A DNA stretch of 47,613 bases. Source: JBGCDD01 sp045105075 (GTDB taxonomy: Bacteria > Pseudomonadota > Alphaproteobacteria > Rhodobacterales > Rhodobacteraceae). The notes under the pieces were generated by a model. That model worked only from the letters and a program-made list of their open reading frames with translations. It was not told the DNA's origin and made no database searches. Of the stretch, positions 8,898 through 17,367 are shown in pieces; the stretch's first letter is position 1, and every line of letters begins with the position of its first letter. Both the position numbers and the translations under genes were made by a program. The stretch spans positions 1 through 47,613 of the forward strand of contig JBGCDD010000092.1 of assembly GCA_045105075.1 (NCBI GenBank), written 5' to 3'.

Positions 8898-9840
8898 GAT
8901 TCTGCGGCCCCCGACTGGAAATACGGGTGTAATAGATCAAAGCGATGGCCACGAGCACCATCAACGACAATGCCAAAGCCGCTCCAAGGGGCCAATTGCG
9001 CCCGGCGCCAAATTGCAGCTCGATCAGGTTGCCAAACATCAGGTTTTTGCCGCCCCCCAGAACGCGCGGCGTGACGTAGGCGCCCAATGAGGGCACAAAC
9101 ACCAGGATCGACCCAGCGATCATACCCGGCTTGACCAGCGGCAGGATGATCCGGCGAAAACACAGCCAGCGCGAGGCATAAAGGTCGTAACCTGCCTCAA
9201 CCAAACGGAAATCCAGCTTTTCGATCGAGGCGTAAACCGGCAGCACCATCAGCGGCAGATAGACATAGGTCATGCCCAATCCGATGGCGAAATCGGTGAA
9301 CATCATCTGAATCGGCGCGTCGATGATCCCCAGGGCCAGCAACAGCGCGTTGATCACGCCTTCGGATCGGATCATTTCCTGAATGGCGATGGTGCGCACC
9401 AAAAGATTGGTCCAAAACGGCACGGTGATCAGAAACAGCCAGAAATTGCGGGTGCGCGCCGGACGCGTGGCGATGAAATAGGCGGTTGGAATGCCGAAAA
9501 TCACCGTCAGGACCGTGGTGGCAATCGACAGCTTCAGCGAGCGCCAGAAGATGCTCAGATGTGCATCGGACCAGATCAGCGTGTCGTCAAAAATATCGCG
9601 CTGCACAAAGACGTTGACCCAGGCTTTGGTCGAGAAAATCCATTTTACGTTGCCGTAGTCACCTGGCGTTAGAAACGAATAGACCGCCACGATCAGCAGC
9701 GGCCCGGCGGCAAACAGGGTGATGATCGTCAGCGCCGGGGTCGACAACAGCCAGCGGGTGCGGATATCGCGCTTTTGCGCTTGCGCTTCGACGTGTTGCG
9801 CCGACGTGGGCGTGGATGAGCCAAGCTCGACGCTAGTCAT
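8890..9840 (-). CDS. ABC transporter permease (PotB/PotH family)
   Basis: The 316-residue inner-membrane protein carries the coupling motif LVEAGYDLYASRWLCFRR. The start at 9840 (MTSVELGSS) is chosen because it overlaps the stop of the ATPase gene by eight bases, as is usual in these operons; the frame stays open further upstream but inside the ATPase gene. The N-terminal 30 residues are polar, followed by the first membrane helix (LLSTPALTIITLFAAGP). It pairs with the PotC-like permease. Confidence 0.92.
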   Translation of the reverse strand: MTSVELGSSTPTSAQHVEAQAQKRDIRTRWLLSTPALTIITLFAAGPLLIVAVYSFLTPGDYGNVKWIFSTKAWVNVFVQRDIFDDTLIWSDAHLSIFWRSLKLSIATTVLTVIFGIPTAYFIATRPARTRNFWLFLITVPFWTNLLVRTIAIQEMIRSEGVINALLLALGIIDAPIQMMFTDFAIGLGMTYVYLPLMVLPVYASIEKLDFRLVEAGYDLYASRWLCFRRIILPLVKPGMIAGSILVFVPSLGAYVTPRVLGGGKNLMFGNLIELQFGAGRNWPLGAALALSLMVLVAIALIYYTRISSRGPQNHG

Positions 9841-10906
9841 TGAGCACCTGCACCGCTCCGGGGCGAATCTGAATGGCGACGTTTTCGCCAATGTTGCGGG
9901 GGTGGTCATTGTCAGGGCTGTTTTGCGTGCGCACCATCATCGGCTCGCCGGTGTCCAGACGCACATGAAAATGCGTGTCTGTGCCAAAATAGACAATGTT
10001 TTCAATAGTTCCAAACAGGCCGTCGGGCTGACCGGACGCGGTGGCAAGGGTGATATGTTCGGGGCGGATCAGAACCGTCACGTCGCCCGTGCGGCCTTGC
10101 GGCGCCGAAACGGGCAGGGTGGGGCCATCTTTCAGCGTAACCTGTGCGGTGGCACCATCGGTTTGACTGAGATGCGCGGGCAGGAAATTGCTGTCGCCGA
10201 TAAAACTGGCGACAAAGCGCGTCGCCGGGTGATCATAAATATCACGGGGCGCACCGATCTGGTGAACGTGCCCTGCGCTCATCACTGCGATGCGGTCTGA
10301 CATGGTCAGCGCTTCTTCCTGGTCATGGGTGACGAAGACAAACGTGATGCCGGTTTCGTTTTGCAGCCGCTTCAGCTCAATTTGCATTTCCTTGCGCAGT
10401 TTCAGATCAAGTGCCGACAGCGGTTCGTCCAAAAGCAGCACTTTGGGTTGCGGCGCCAACGCGCGTGCAAGGGCGACGCGCTGCTGCTGACCGCCCGAAA
10501 TTTCCGAGGTCTTGCGGTTTCGCAGGTCTTCCATCTGCACCAGCGCCAGCATTTTATCGACTGTCTCGCGGATGTCGCGCTTGGGGCGGCCCAGCATTTC
10601 AAGCCCAAAAGCGATATTGCCGGCCACCGTCATATGCGGAAACAATGCGTAGCTTTGAAACACCGTGTTCACCGGGCGTTTGTTGGGTGCCAGATGCGAA
10701 ATATCCTGCCCGCTCAGGTGCATGGACCCGCTGCTGGGGTGTTCGAACCCCGCGATCAAGCGCAGCAATGTGGTCTTGCCACAGCCCGAAGGTCCCAAAA
10801 GCGTGAAAAACTCGTTTTCAGCAATTGTCAAAGTGACGTCGTTCAAAGCGGTAAAAGCAGCATCGCCCGAGCCGAAGATTTTGGAAACAGAATCGATATC
10901 GATCAT
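9833..10906 (-). CDS. ABC transporter ATP-binding protein (PotA family)
   Basis: The 357-residue ATPase shows Walker A GPSGCGKTT (38-46), the Q-loop FQSYALFPHMTV, signature SGGQQQR, Walker B VLLLDEP and the switch histidine in FVTHDQEEAL. A C-terminal regulatory TOBE-like domain (VLIRPEHI onward) is typical of the spermidine/iron importer group. It is the first gene of the leftward operon, so the promoter should lie right of 10906. ATG at 10906 is preferred; a TTG ten codons upstream is possible, and neither has a strong ribosome binding site. Confidence 0.93.
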   Translation of the reverse strand: MIDIDSVSKIFGSGDAAFTALNDVTLTIAENEFFTLLGPSGCGKTTLLRLIAGFEHPSSGSMHLSGQDISHLAPNKRPVNTVFQSYALFPHMTVAGNIAFGLEMLGRPKRDIRETVDKMLALVQMEDLRNRKTSEISGGQQQRVALARALAPQPKVLLLDEPLSALDLKLRKEMQIELKRLQNETGITFVFVTHDQEEALTMSDRIAVMSAGHVHQIGAPRDIYDHPATRFVASFIGDSNFLPAHLSQTDGATAQVTLKDGPTLPVSAPQGRTGDVTVLIRPEHITLATASGQPDGLFGTIENIVYFGTDTHFHVRLDTGEPMMVRTQNSPDNDHPRNIGENVAIQIRPGAVQVLND

Positions 10907-11309
10907 GGGTGTTATGACGTCTTTCCGCCGCGCCAAACCATCGACGGGACCCCTGAATGCTATTGACGCAATTCATCCAGTCAATGAAAAATTTTAGGAG
11001 TGTTAATAAATCTGTGGGATCTTTGGGCTTGAATCAAAGCGGTGAGGCTTTTGCGATCAAAACAGGCAGGGGCGGAGTGCATGGACTGAAAAAGGCAACG
11101 CTTCTACGCGGGACTTGAGTCGTCGTTTGCCGAGCTGGGCATTGGAGTCACCACGATTGTGATGATTTCAAACCGGGTCGGGTTGTTAACGCAGGCGGCG
11201 CCCAACTGCCTTAGAACAAAGGACAATAATATGGCCGCATTGATCTTTGCGGGTGTGCGCTCAAAACCTGCGGTTTGCTTGGAGGTGGCGCGATCCAAAG
11301 GGGGCTGCG
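10907..11309. other. Gene-free stretch between the transporter operon and a small hypothetical gene
   Basis: This 403-base stretch should hold the promoter of the leftward transporter operon, since the first gene starts at 10906. The A+T-rich part around 10970-11030 is the likeliest place, but no clear -35/-10 pair stands out. From about 11117 to 11330 a rightward frame without an obvious start reads as plausible protein (residues such as SSFAELGIGVTTIV), which may be decayed coding sequence joined by a frameshift to the next gene. I see no hairpin terminator. Confidence 0.35.
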
Positions 11310-11708
11310 ATGGTGCATCTGGTAAGCCGGATCAGCGATCTGACGGTTCACTTCGCGGGCAAAAGGGTGTCGCGCGATGCCAAGGCGGCCAACATTGGGC
11401 GCTCTAAATTGCCGTTTCAAAGTAAATTTGTGGCCCGGCGTCAGGCCCCGCTGGATGAGATCGTGCGGGTTCTGGCGGCCCATGATCTGCGCTTCCCCCG
11501 CATCAAAGAGGTGGCGATTCCGCTTGCGGCGCAGTTGTTCCATGATCGTTGGAACGCGCTGTATCTGAGGTTTGACAAGGATGACGCCATGGCGCTGGAC
11601 GCGCGTCACGCCAGCGTGCGTTGCGATGTCATGCACTTGGTGACTCTGGTGTTTGATGCAGGCTGTGTGGTGGTACTACCCCTGCGCAATCCCTTAACAG
11701 GGGCCTAA
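11310..11708 (+). CDS. Hypothetical protein, possibly the remnant of a longer gene
   Basis: From ATG 11310 (AAAGGGGG just upstream) the frame encodes 132 residues with the G/C-ending codons of genuine genes here. I do not recognise a family. Residues such as RVLAAHDLRFPRIKEVAIPL suggest a folded, non-membrane protein. The frame upstream of the ATG is open to a TTG at 11247, and a different frame just before it also looks coding, so a frameshift may have split a longer gene. The opposite strand has an open frame at 11211-11636, but its residue composition looks less natural. Confidence 0.4.
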   Translation: MVHLVSRISDLTVHFAGKRVSRDAKAANIGRSKLPFQSKFVARRQAPLDEIVRVLAAHDLRFPRIKEVAIPLAAQLFHDRWNALYLRFDKDDAMALDARHASVRCDVMHLVTLVFDAGCVVVLPLRNPLTGA

Positions 11709-11837
11709 TTAAACGGTGTTTGGCGATCTGTCGCAGGGATAGGGATCATTTGCGAGGTGTTTTCAACGTCTCGCCCGTTGCTGCAAACCGGCGGATGTGC
11801 CAAAAGTCAAAAGCAAATTGAACTGACGAGTGTAGGA

Positions 11838-12491
11838 ATGACAGACTTTGCCGCACGACGCAGGATGATGGTCGACACGCAGGTGCGCCCGTCGGATGTG
11901 ACCAAGTTCCCGATAATCGATGCCATGCTGAGTGTCCCGCGCGAGGTTTTTGTGCCCGATGCGCAACGCGAAGCGGCCTATGCTGATGCCACGCTCGATC
12001 TTGGTGACGGGCGGGTTCTGGTCGAACCGCGCACGCTGGCCAAAATGTTGGATGCCGTGGATGTCAGCAATGACGAACTGGTGTTGGATATTGGCTGTGG
12101 CTATGGTTATTCCTCTGCCATTGTCGCGCGGATGGCCCAGGCCGTTGTTGCCGTGGAAGAAGACGCCGACATCGCACAAGAGGCTCAATCCCTGTTGTCT
12201 GGCATTGGTGCGGACAACGTGGTTTTACATGCCGGGCCCTTGGCCGAAGGCGCTGCGGAACATGGTCCCTACGATGTAATCCTGGTGCAGGGCGGCGTTG
12301 AAAACGTGCCGGCGGCAATCACCGACCAGTTGAAAGACGGCGGCCGCATTGCGTGCCTTTACATGGACGGGGCATTGGGATCGCTGCGCGTGGGGTACAA
12401 ATCGGCCAACCGCATCAGCTGGCGCTTTGAATTCAACGCCGGTGCGCCGGTTTTGGCAGGGTTCACACGGCAACAGGATTTCGCGCTCTGA
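11838..12491 (+). CDS. Protein-L-isoaspartate O-methyltransferase-like SAM-dependent methyltransferase
   Basis: The 217-residue protein starts MTDFAARRRMMVDTQVRPSD, the opening of a well-conserved alphaproteobacterial family of isoaspartyl methyltransferase-like proteins. The SAM-binding glycine loop is VLDIGCGYGYSS and is followed by VVAVEEDADIA, where the acidic pair would contact the ribose. True enzymes repair isoaspartate in aged proteins; the alphaproteobacterial paralogues are often annotated this way without proof. It lies directly upstream of a TolC-type gene, an arrangement I associate with this bacterial order. The ribosome binding site is weak, with AGGA directly abutting the ATG. 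Confidence 0.85.
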   Translation: MTDFAARRRMMVDTQVRPSDVTKFPIIDAMLSVPREVFVPDAQREAAYADATLDLGDGRVLVEPRTLAKMLDAVDVSNDELVLDIGCGYGYSSAIVARMAQAVVAVEEDADIAQEAQSLLSGIGADNVVLHAGPLAEGAAEHGPYDVILVQGGVENVPAAITDQLKDGGRIACLYMDGALGSLRVGYKSANRISWRFEFNAGAPVLAGFTRQQDFAL

Positions 12492-12571
12492 GCTGTGGTT
12501 TGGCGGCAACGCTTGCGCCGCCCAATGGCGCGTGATTGGATCACCGGGGACGATTGAGTGAGACGAGGCTT

Positions 12572-13993
12572 ATGGGGGCGGGCATGCGCAGTTTGAACTT
12601 TATGAAACGGGTGAAAACCTCGGTTGCGGTGTCGGCCGTTTCGCTGGCTGTGGTCCTTGCACCGCCTTTAAAAGCTGACAATCTGGCCGATGCTTTGATC
12701 GGCGCGTACAACACAAGTGGCTTGCTGGAACAAAACCGCGCGCTGCTGCGGATTGCCGATGAAGATGCGGCATTGGCCTTGTCGCGACTGCGCCCGATTC
12801 TTGACTTTGCGCTGACCGCGACGCGCAGTTATTCCGACCCCAGTGTGTCCAACGCCTCCAACACCTCCACATTGAATGCGCAATTCAGCGCGTCCTGGTT
12901 GCTGTGGGATGGTGGCGAGCTCAGGCTGAGCCTGCAGGCCACCAAGGAAGTGGTTTTGGCCACGCGCCAAACCTTGATTTCGGTCGAGCAAACGATTTTG
13001 CTGCGCGCCGTGTCGGCCTATGTCAACGTGTTGTTGCAGGAAGAGAATGTGGCGCTGCGGCGCAATAACCTGCGGCTGCTCGGCGAAGAATTGCGCGCCG
13101 CGCAAGACAGATTTGAAGTCGGCGAAGTGACCCGCACCGACGTCGCATTGGCCGAATCGCGAGTGGCGGCAGCCCGCAGCAACTTGGCTGATTCCCAGGG
13201 CGATCTGATCACGGCACGGGCGGAATACACCTCTGCAGTGGGTCGTGAGCCGGGGCGTTTGGCCGGCCAACCCCGATTGCCAGCGCGTGCAGCTTCGATT
13301 TCGGCGGCGACTGCCGTTGCAGTGCGTCGCCATCCCGACATTCTGGCCGCTCAACACCAGGTCGCAGCCGCCGAGTTGCGCATCATGGCGGCGCAAAAAG
13401 GTCTGGGTCCCAGTCTGTCGGCGACCGCGCGCCTGGGTGCGACGGACAATTTGGACATTTCCAGCTATTCTGAAACCGGATCTCTGTCGTTGTCTTTGAC
13501 GCAGCGCATCTATCAGGGCGGTGGTTTGGCTGCCGCTGTGCGTCGTGCGATGGGTGATCGTGATCAACGCCGCTCGCTTTTGCTGACGGCGCAGCGCAAT
13601 GTGCGTCAGGATGTATCGGATGCCTACACGCGGCTGCAAGTGGCCGTTGCCAGTCTGGCCGCACGCGCTGAACAGGTACGCGCCGCGCAGGTTGCTTTTG
13701 ACGGCATCCGCGAAGAGGCGACCTTGGGCGCGCGGACCACGCTTGATGTGCTGTCGGCGGAACAAGAGCTGCTTAACGCGTTGACATCACAGGTCTCTGC
13801 CCGCTCCGAGCAGTCGATTGCGGCATTTCAACTGTTGTCGACCCAAGGGCTTTTGACGGCCGAGCAGCTTGGCCTTGCCGTGCAAATTTACGACCCGACA
13901 CTGTATTATAACTTGGCCAAAGACGCGCCGAGTGCGCGCAGTAAACAGGCAAAAGATCTCGACCGTGTCCTGAAAGCACTGGGCAAGAAGTGA
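12572..13993 (+). CDS. TolC-family outer membrane efflux / type I secretion channel protein
   Basis: The product is an outer-membrane channel component. A signal sequence (MKRVKTSVAVSAVSLAVVLA) probably ends after PPLKA. The rest is the long alpha-helical TolC layout with two repeated halves: ARPILDFALTATRSYS and LLWDGGELRLSL in the first, GLGPSLSATARLG and LTQRIYQGGGLAAAV in the second. It should trimerise and join an inner-membrane pump for export of drugs, proteins or polysaccharide. Start choice is uncertain: ATG 12572 has a GAGG-type site, while 12584 and 12602 are in frame and also leave a signal peptide. It begins 80 bases after the methyltransferase gene. Confidence 0.9.
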   Translation: MGAGMRSLNFMKRVKTSVAVSAVSLAVVLAPPLKADNLADALIGAYNTSGLLEQNRALLRIADEDAALALSRLRPILDFALTATRSYSDPSVSNASNTSTLNAQFSASWLLWDGGELRLSLQATKEVVLATRQTLISVEQTILLRAVSAYVNVLLQEENVALRRNNLRLLGEELRAAQDRFEVGEVTRTDVALAESRVAAARSNLADSQGDLITARAEYTSAVGREPGRLAGQPRLPARAASISAATAVAVRRHPDILAAQHQVAAAELRIMAAQKGLGPSLSATARLGATDNLDISSYSETGSLSLSLTQRIYQGGGLAAAVRRAMGDRDQRRSLLLTAQRNVRQDVSDAYTRLQVAVASLAARAEQVRAAQVAFDGIREEATLGARTTLDVLSAEQELLNALTSQVSARSEQSIAAFQLLSTQGLLTAEQLGLAVQIYDPTLYYNLAKDAPSARSKQAKDLDRVLKALGKK

Positions 13994-14009
13994 CAATTTT
14001 CTCTATCGG

Positions 14010-14038
14010 TTGTGAGAATCTTTTGCTGGGTCTATAAT
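14010..14038 (+). promoter_or_regulatory. Sigma-70-type promoter for the PopZ-like gene
   Basis: TTGTGA at 14010-14015 and a perfect TATAAT at 14033-14038 are separated by 17 bases. Transcription would start near 14045, about 20 bases before the ATG at 14068. It lies just after the TolC stop (13993), so the downstream gene can be expressed independently of the TolC gene. Confidence 0.7.
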
Positions 14039-14067
14039 TGCGTCCGAGGCGACAGTGGTAGAAAAAA

Positions 14068-15237
14068 ATGTCTGATCCCGTAACGAATGTGGAGATCGAA
14101 GATGTCTTGTCTTCGATCCGTAGGCTCGTCACCGAAGAAACGCGGGGTGGGTTGCGTAAAATGGTTCCCGAGCCGGAACCCGAACCCGAACGTTTGGTGC
14201 TGACCCCGGCCTTGCGCGTGGCGAGTACGGATGTGGAACCGCCCGAAATCGTTCCCGAAGTTGCCGAGGATGATCCCTGGAAAACGCCAGGTGCTCGGCT
14301 GTTTGATGCCGCGCGTGATTTGCCAGAGGAAGAACTGCCCTGGTACAAAAAAGGTCTCGAACAGGAACAAGCTGCGTCGGTTGCCGCGAACCTGTCCGAA
14401 GGTGAAATCGCAGACGACATTGATTTCGTTGACATTCCGGACAGCTCGCAAGTGCCGTTGGACCTTGGCTTGCACGCGATAGCTGACACCGCCACACAGG
14501 TTCAAGAGGCGCTGGCATCCGATGTTTTGCATCTTGCCGACCCTCAGATGGTCACCGACGATGCCGAATTCGAAGAAGACGAGTTTGAGGAAGACGAGTT
14601 TGCAGAAGACGAGTTTGCAGAAGACGGGACCCAAGACCTGTCTGACGAATTGGCTCCAGACGACGTCATACCTGAGCTTGAGGAAAGCCAAGCTCTTGAA
14701 GACCTGGCAACGGATCCGGCGCTTGAAGAAGATGCTGCTGAAGAGCCGACCGATGAAGCGCGAGCTGAGCCTGCCAATTCGACATTAGAGCCAGTTGATG
14801 AGGTCACGACCGAGACTTTGAGCGAGCCGGTCGAAGCAGAGGCGGACGTTGCGGATTATGATCACCGGGCCGCCACGCTGAATGCCAAAATCGAAGCACT
14901 TGAAGCGGCAATCGCTGAAACGCAAGATCATTGGGATCCAGACGGCGAATCCGAAGATGACTATGCGGGAACGCCCGTCGAAACCATGGCCTGGCAAGAT
15001 CACGATGCTCAGAACGAAGTTGCCGTGGACGAGGTTGACGCTGCGGATGACCCATCCGAAACCGAAGGCCTGTCAGTTGACGAAGCGATTCTTGACGAAG
15101 AAAGTCTGCGCGAGTTGATCTCTGATATTGTGCGCGAAGAACTTCAGGGTGCCTTGGGTGAGCGCATAACACGCAATGTTCGCAAACTCGTGCGACGCGA
15201 AATTCACCGCGCGCTCACCACTCAGGATCTTGAGTAA
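14068..15237 (+). CDS. PopZ-like acidic polar scaffold protein
   Basis: The 389-residue protein has the three-part plan of PopZ (DUF2497): a short N-terminal helix EIEDVLSSIRRLVTEE (residues 10-24 region), a long, very acidic and probably disordered middle, and a C-terminal helical segment (LRELISDIVREELQG, then NVRKLVRREIHRAL) where PopZ oligomerises. In Caulobacter PopZ forms a pole-localised condensate that anchors the centromere and recruits cell-cycle proteins; a similar role here is inference. The middle contains an acidic tandem repeat (14572-14628). It has its own promoter and ends 16 bases inside the convergent cobyric acid synthase gene. The ribosome binding site is weak. Confidence 0.72.
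   Translation: MSDPVTNVEIEDVLSSIRRLVTEETRGGLRKMVPEPEPEPERLVLTPALRVASTDVEPPEIVPEVAEDDPWKTPGARLFDAARDLPEEELPWYKKGLEQEQAASVAANLSEGEIADDIDFVDIPDSSQVPLDLGLHAIADTATQVQEALASDVLHLADPQMVTDDAEFEEDEFEEDEFAEDEFAEDGTQDLSDELAPDDVIPELEESQALEDLATDPALEEDAAEEPTDEARAEPANSTLEPVDEVTTETLSEPVEAEADVADYDHRAATLNAKIEALEAAIAETQDHWDPDGESEDDYAGTPVETMAWQDHDAQNEVAVDEVDAADDPSETEGLSVDEAILDEESLRELISDIVREELQGALGERITRNVRKLVRREIHRALTTQDLE
14572..14628 (+). repeat. 15-base in-frame tandem repeat in the PopZ-like gene
   Basis: Three full copies of a 15-base unit (14572-14586, 14587-14601, 14602-14616) and a partial fourth encode EEDEF, EEDEF, AEDEF, AEDG. Copies differ by a few bases. The repeat lengthens the acidic linker in five-residue steps, so it may vary in length between strains by slippage. 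Confidence 0.85.
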
Positions 15238-16688
15238 CCCAGCACCGGAGCGGCCAAAGATAAAATTTGGTCCAGGTCCATGAAACGTTCTAGGTGGTCG
15301 GCCAGCGCGTCTAGGGTGCTGTCCACCTGTTGTTCGAAGGCAATACTGCTGCCGTGGCCAAGCCGTTTGAGCATGGCGGCGCGAAATGTGTCCGAAGCAA
15401 AAAGACCATGCAAGTAACACCCCATAATCCGCCCATCTGCTGATGCGGCGCCTGCAGGTTCGCCATCGATTTCCAGCCATGCCCGCGCGCAATCTGGCCC
15501 ATCGGTATGGCCCATATGAATTTCATACCCCGTCACAGATTCGCGGCCGGGCAGGGCCGTCGCATCACGCAAGCGCAAGGTTTTGGGCCCCTTCATGTGT
15601 GTTTCAATGTCCAAATATCCCAGCCCATCGGCCTCACCTGCACGCCCATCGACGCCGTCCGGATCAAAAATTTTGCGTCCAAGCATCTGATATCCGCCAC
15701 ATAGGCCCATCACATGCCCTCCACGGCGAACGTGAGCGGTCAAATCGACGTCCCACCCTTGCGCGCGGAAAAACGCCAGATCTCCAAGTGTTGTTTTGCT
15801 GCCTGGTATGATCACCAGATCGCCATCGCCGGGCAGCGCGCGCCCAGGGCGGACGATTTCAACCGTGACATTGGGTTCTGCAGCCAGAGGATCAAGGTCG
15901 TCGAAATTGGCCATTCGTTCAAGTTGCGGCACAACAACCTTGCAAAGCCCGCCAGCGTGTGACGTCACATCCATCATGTCCTCGGCCGGCAGTCGCCATG
16001 CGTCATCAAACCATGGAATCACACCCAAAGATGGCCAGCCAGTACGCGCAGCGATGTCATCGCGTCCTTGATCGAACAATCGCCTGTCGCCGCGGAAGCG
16101 GTTGACTGCAAACCCTTTTATCATCGCCAAATCGTTTGGTTCGAGCACTGTAAATGTGCCGACCAACTGTGCGATAACACCGCCGCGGTCTATATCTCCG
16201 ACCAATATGACCGGCACGCCAGCGGCGCGGGCAAACCCCATATTGGCCAGATCACCGGCGCGCAAATTGGTCTCGGCCGGGCTGCCAGCGCCTTCCACCA
16301 GGATCAAGTCGGTGTCTTGTGCCAATCTCTGAAAACTTTGAAGCACTTTTGGCATCAAACCGGCGCGATCGCGTTTATAGTTGGCGGCGTCCGAATGCCC
16401 CAACCGTCTGCCCTGCACGATCATCTGCGCTCCGGTATCTGTTTCGGGTTTAAGCAAAATGGGATTCATATCGCTATGGGGCAGGCGACCTGACGCCCGC
16501 GCCTGCAACGCCTGAGCCCGCCCGATTTCTCCACCATCACAGGTAACGGCCGCGTTGTTGGACATGTTTTGCGGCTTGAAAGGTGCAACTCGTAACCCTC
16601 GGCGTGAAAAAGCGCGTGCAAGTCCCGCCACGAGAACTGATTTTCCAACATTGCTGCCGGTGCCTTGAATCATGATGGACCGCGCCAT
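15222..16688 (-). CDS. cobQ: Cobyric acid synthase (adenosylcobyric acid synthase, glutamine-hydrolysing)
   Basis: This 488-residue cytoplasmic enzyme amidates four carboxyl side chains of adenosylcobyrinic a,c-diamide using glutamine and ATP, a late step of cobalamin synthesis. The N-terminal ATP-binding domain starts with QGTGSNVGKS (8-17) and contains NMSNNAAV. The C-terminal class I glutamine amidotransferase domain has nucleophile Cys330 in GLCGGYQMLG and His427 in GCYLHGLF. Length is normal. ATG 16688 has AGGAGAG six bases upstream. It is divergent from a small membrane-protein gene 58 bases away, too little room for a cobalamin riboswitch, and no other cob gene is in the window. Confidence 0.95.
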   Translation of the reverse strand: MARSIMIQGTGSNVGKSVLVAGLARAFSRRGLRVAPFKPQNMSNNAAVTCDGGEIGRAQALQARASGRLPHSDMNPILLKPETDTGAQMIVQGRRLGHSDAANYKRDRAGLMPKVLQSFQRLAQDTDLILVEGAGSPAETNLRAGDLANMGFARAAGVPVILVGDIDRGGVIAQLVGTFTVLEPNDLAMIKGFAVNRFRGDRRLFDQGRDDIAARTGWPSLGVIPWFDDAWRLPAEDMMDVTSHAGGLCKVVVPQLERMANFDDLDPLAAEPNVTVEIVRPGRALPGDGDLVIIPGSKTTLGDLAFFRAQGWDVDLTAHVRRGGHVMGLCGGYQMLGRKIFDPDGVDGRAGEADGLGYLDIETHMKGPKTLRLRDATALPGRESVTGYEIHMGHTDGPDCARAWLEIDGEPAGAASADGRIMGCYLHGLFASDTFRAAMLKRLGHGSSIAFEQQVDSTLDALADHLERFMDLDQILSLAAPVLGYSRS

Positions 16689-16746
16689 GACATCTCTCCT
16701 ATGCTTGAGCAGACATGAGCGGAATTTTTGCACAGAGGAAAGCGAT

Positions 16747-17313
16747 TTGAACACACCTGCGCATCTGCTTTTGGGAGCAGCCGTATTTGGCAGAGGATCG
16801 CGCCGGATAACCGGATTTGCATTGTTGGGTGCGTTTGCCCCTGACGCGTCGCTCTATATCATGGGCGGAGTGTCGTTGTTTTTGATGAACATTCCGCCTG
16901 AAGTTGTCTTTGGTGAGCTTTACTTCTCACCAGCCTGGCAAACTGTTTTCGCCATTGATAACTCTATTTTCCTTTGGATTGCGGGGCTTGCGATCGCGCT
17001 TTGGGCCGCGTCACCGTCGGGCTTTGCGTTTGCTGGCGCAGGGCTGTTGCACCTATGTCTGGATTTCCCGCTTCACGCTGGCGACGGGCGTGCACATTTT
17101 TGGCCGGTTTCCGATTGGGTTTTTCACAGCCCATTTAGTTATTGGGACAGCGCGCACCACGCAAATTGGGTGGCGCCTGCGTCTGTGGCGCTGTGCTTTG
17201 CGGCGTTTTTGGTTTTGTGGCGCCGCACGCCAACCCTATGGGGGCGGGGTGGACTCACACTGCTGCTCGCGGCCGAGATTTGGGTGGCACGCCAATGGCT
17301 TACGCTTTTCTGA
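16747..17313 (+). CDS. Small integral membrane protein (YdjM/DUF457-like)
   Basis: The 188-residue protein begins LNTPAHLLLGAAVFG and has about four to five membrane helices. Conserved polar stretches FAPDASLYIMGG, HLCLDFPLHAGDGRAHFWP and DSAHHANWV hold His and Asp residues that could bind metal. Related proteins are called membrane-bound metal-dependent hydrolases (YdjM group) without proof of activity, and some are labelled CobQ merely because they sit beside cobQ, as here. I place the start at TTG 16747 because GAGGAAAG lies just before it; ATG starts further upstream would run into the cobQ start region. A terminator follows directly. Confidence 0.75.
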   Translation: MNTPAHLLLGAAVFGRGSRRITGFALLGAFAPDASLYIMGGVSLFLMNIPPEVVFGELYFSPAWQTVFAIDNSIFLWIAGLAIALWAASPSGFAFAGAGLLHLCLDFPLHAGDGRAHFWPVSDWVFHSPFSYWDSAHHANWVAPASVALCFAAFLVLWRRTPTLWGRGGLTLLLAAEIWVARQWLTLF

Positions 17314-17316
17314 CAA

Positions 17317-17349
17317 CAAAAAAGCGCACCAAACGATGCGCCTTTTTGT
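17317..17349. terminator. Bidirectional rho-independent terminator
   Basis: AAAAAAGCGCA and TGCGCCTTTTT pair around the loop CCAAACGA, with one A-C mismatch in the stem. An A-run precedes and a T-run follows the GC core, so it can end transcription from both the membrane-protein gene (ends 17313) and the convergent small gene (ends 17368). Confidence 0.8.
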
Positions 17350-17367
17350 CAGTCTAGATTTTTAGTT

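Noticed and set aside
7950..9074. Rightward open frame of about 370 codons
   Set aside because: It lies antisense to three transporter genes and is Gly/Gln/His-rich without motifs.
11211..11636. Leftward open frame opposite the small hypothetical gene
   Set aside because: The rightward frame has better codon usage and a ribosome binding site; I could not fully exclude the leftward frame, so confidence in the rightward gene is low.
12668..13765. Leftward open frame of about 365 codons
   Set aside because: It is antisense to the TolC-type gene, with shadow-like composition.
16689..16746. Cobalamin riboswitch upstream of cobQ
   Set aside because: Only 58 bases separate the divergent starts and no B12-box-like core was seen.
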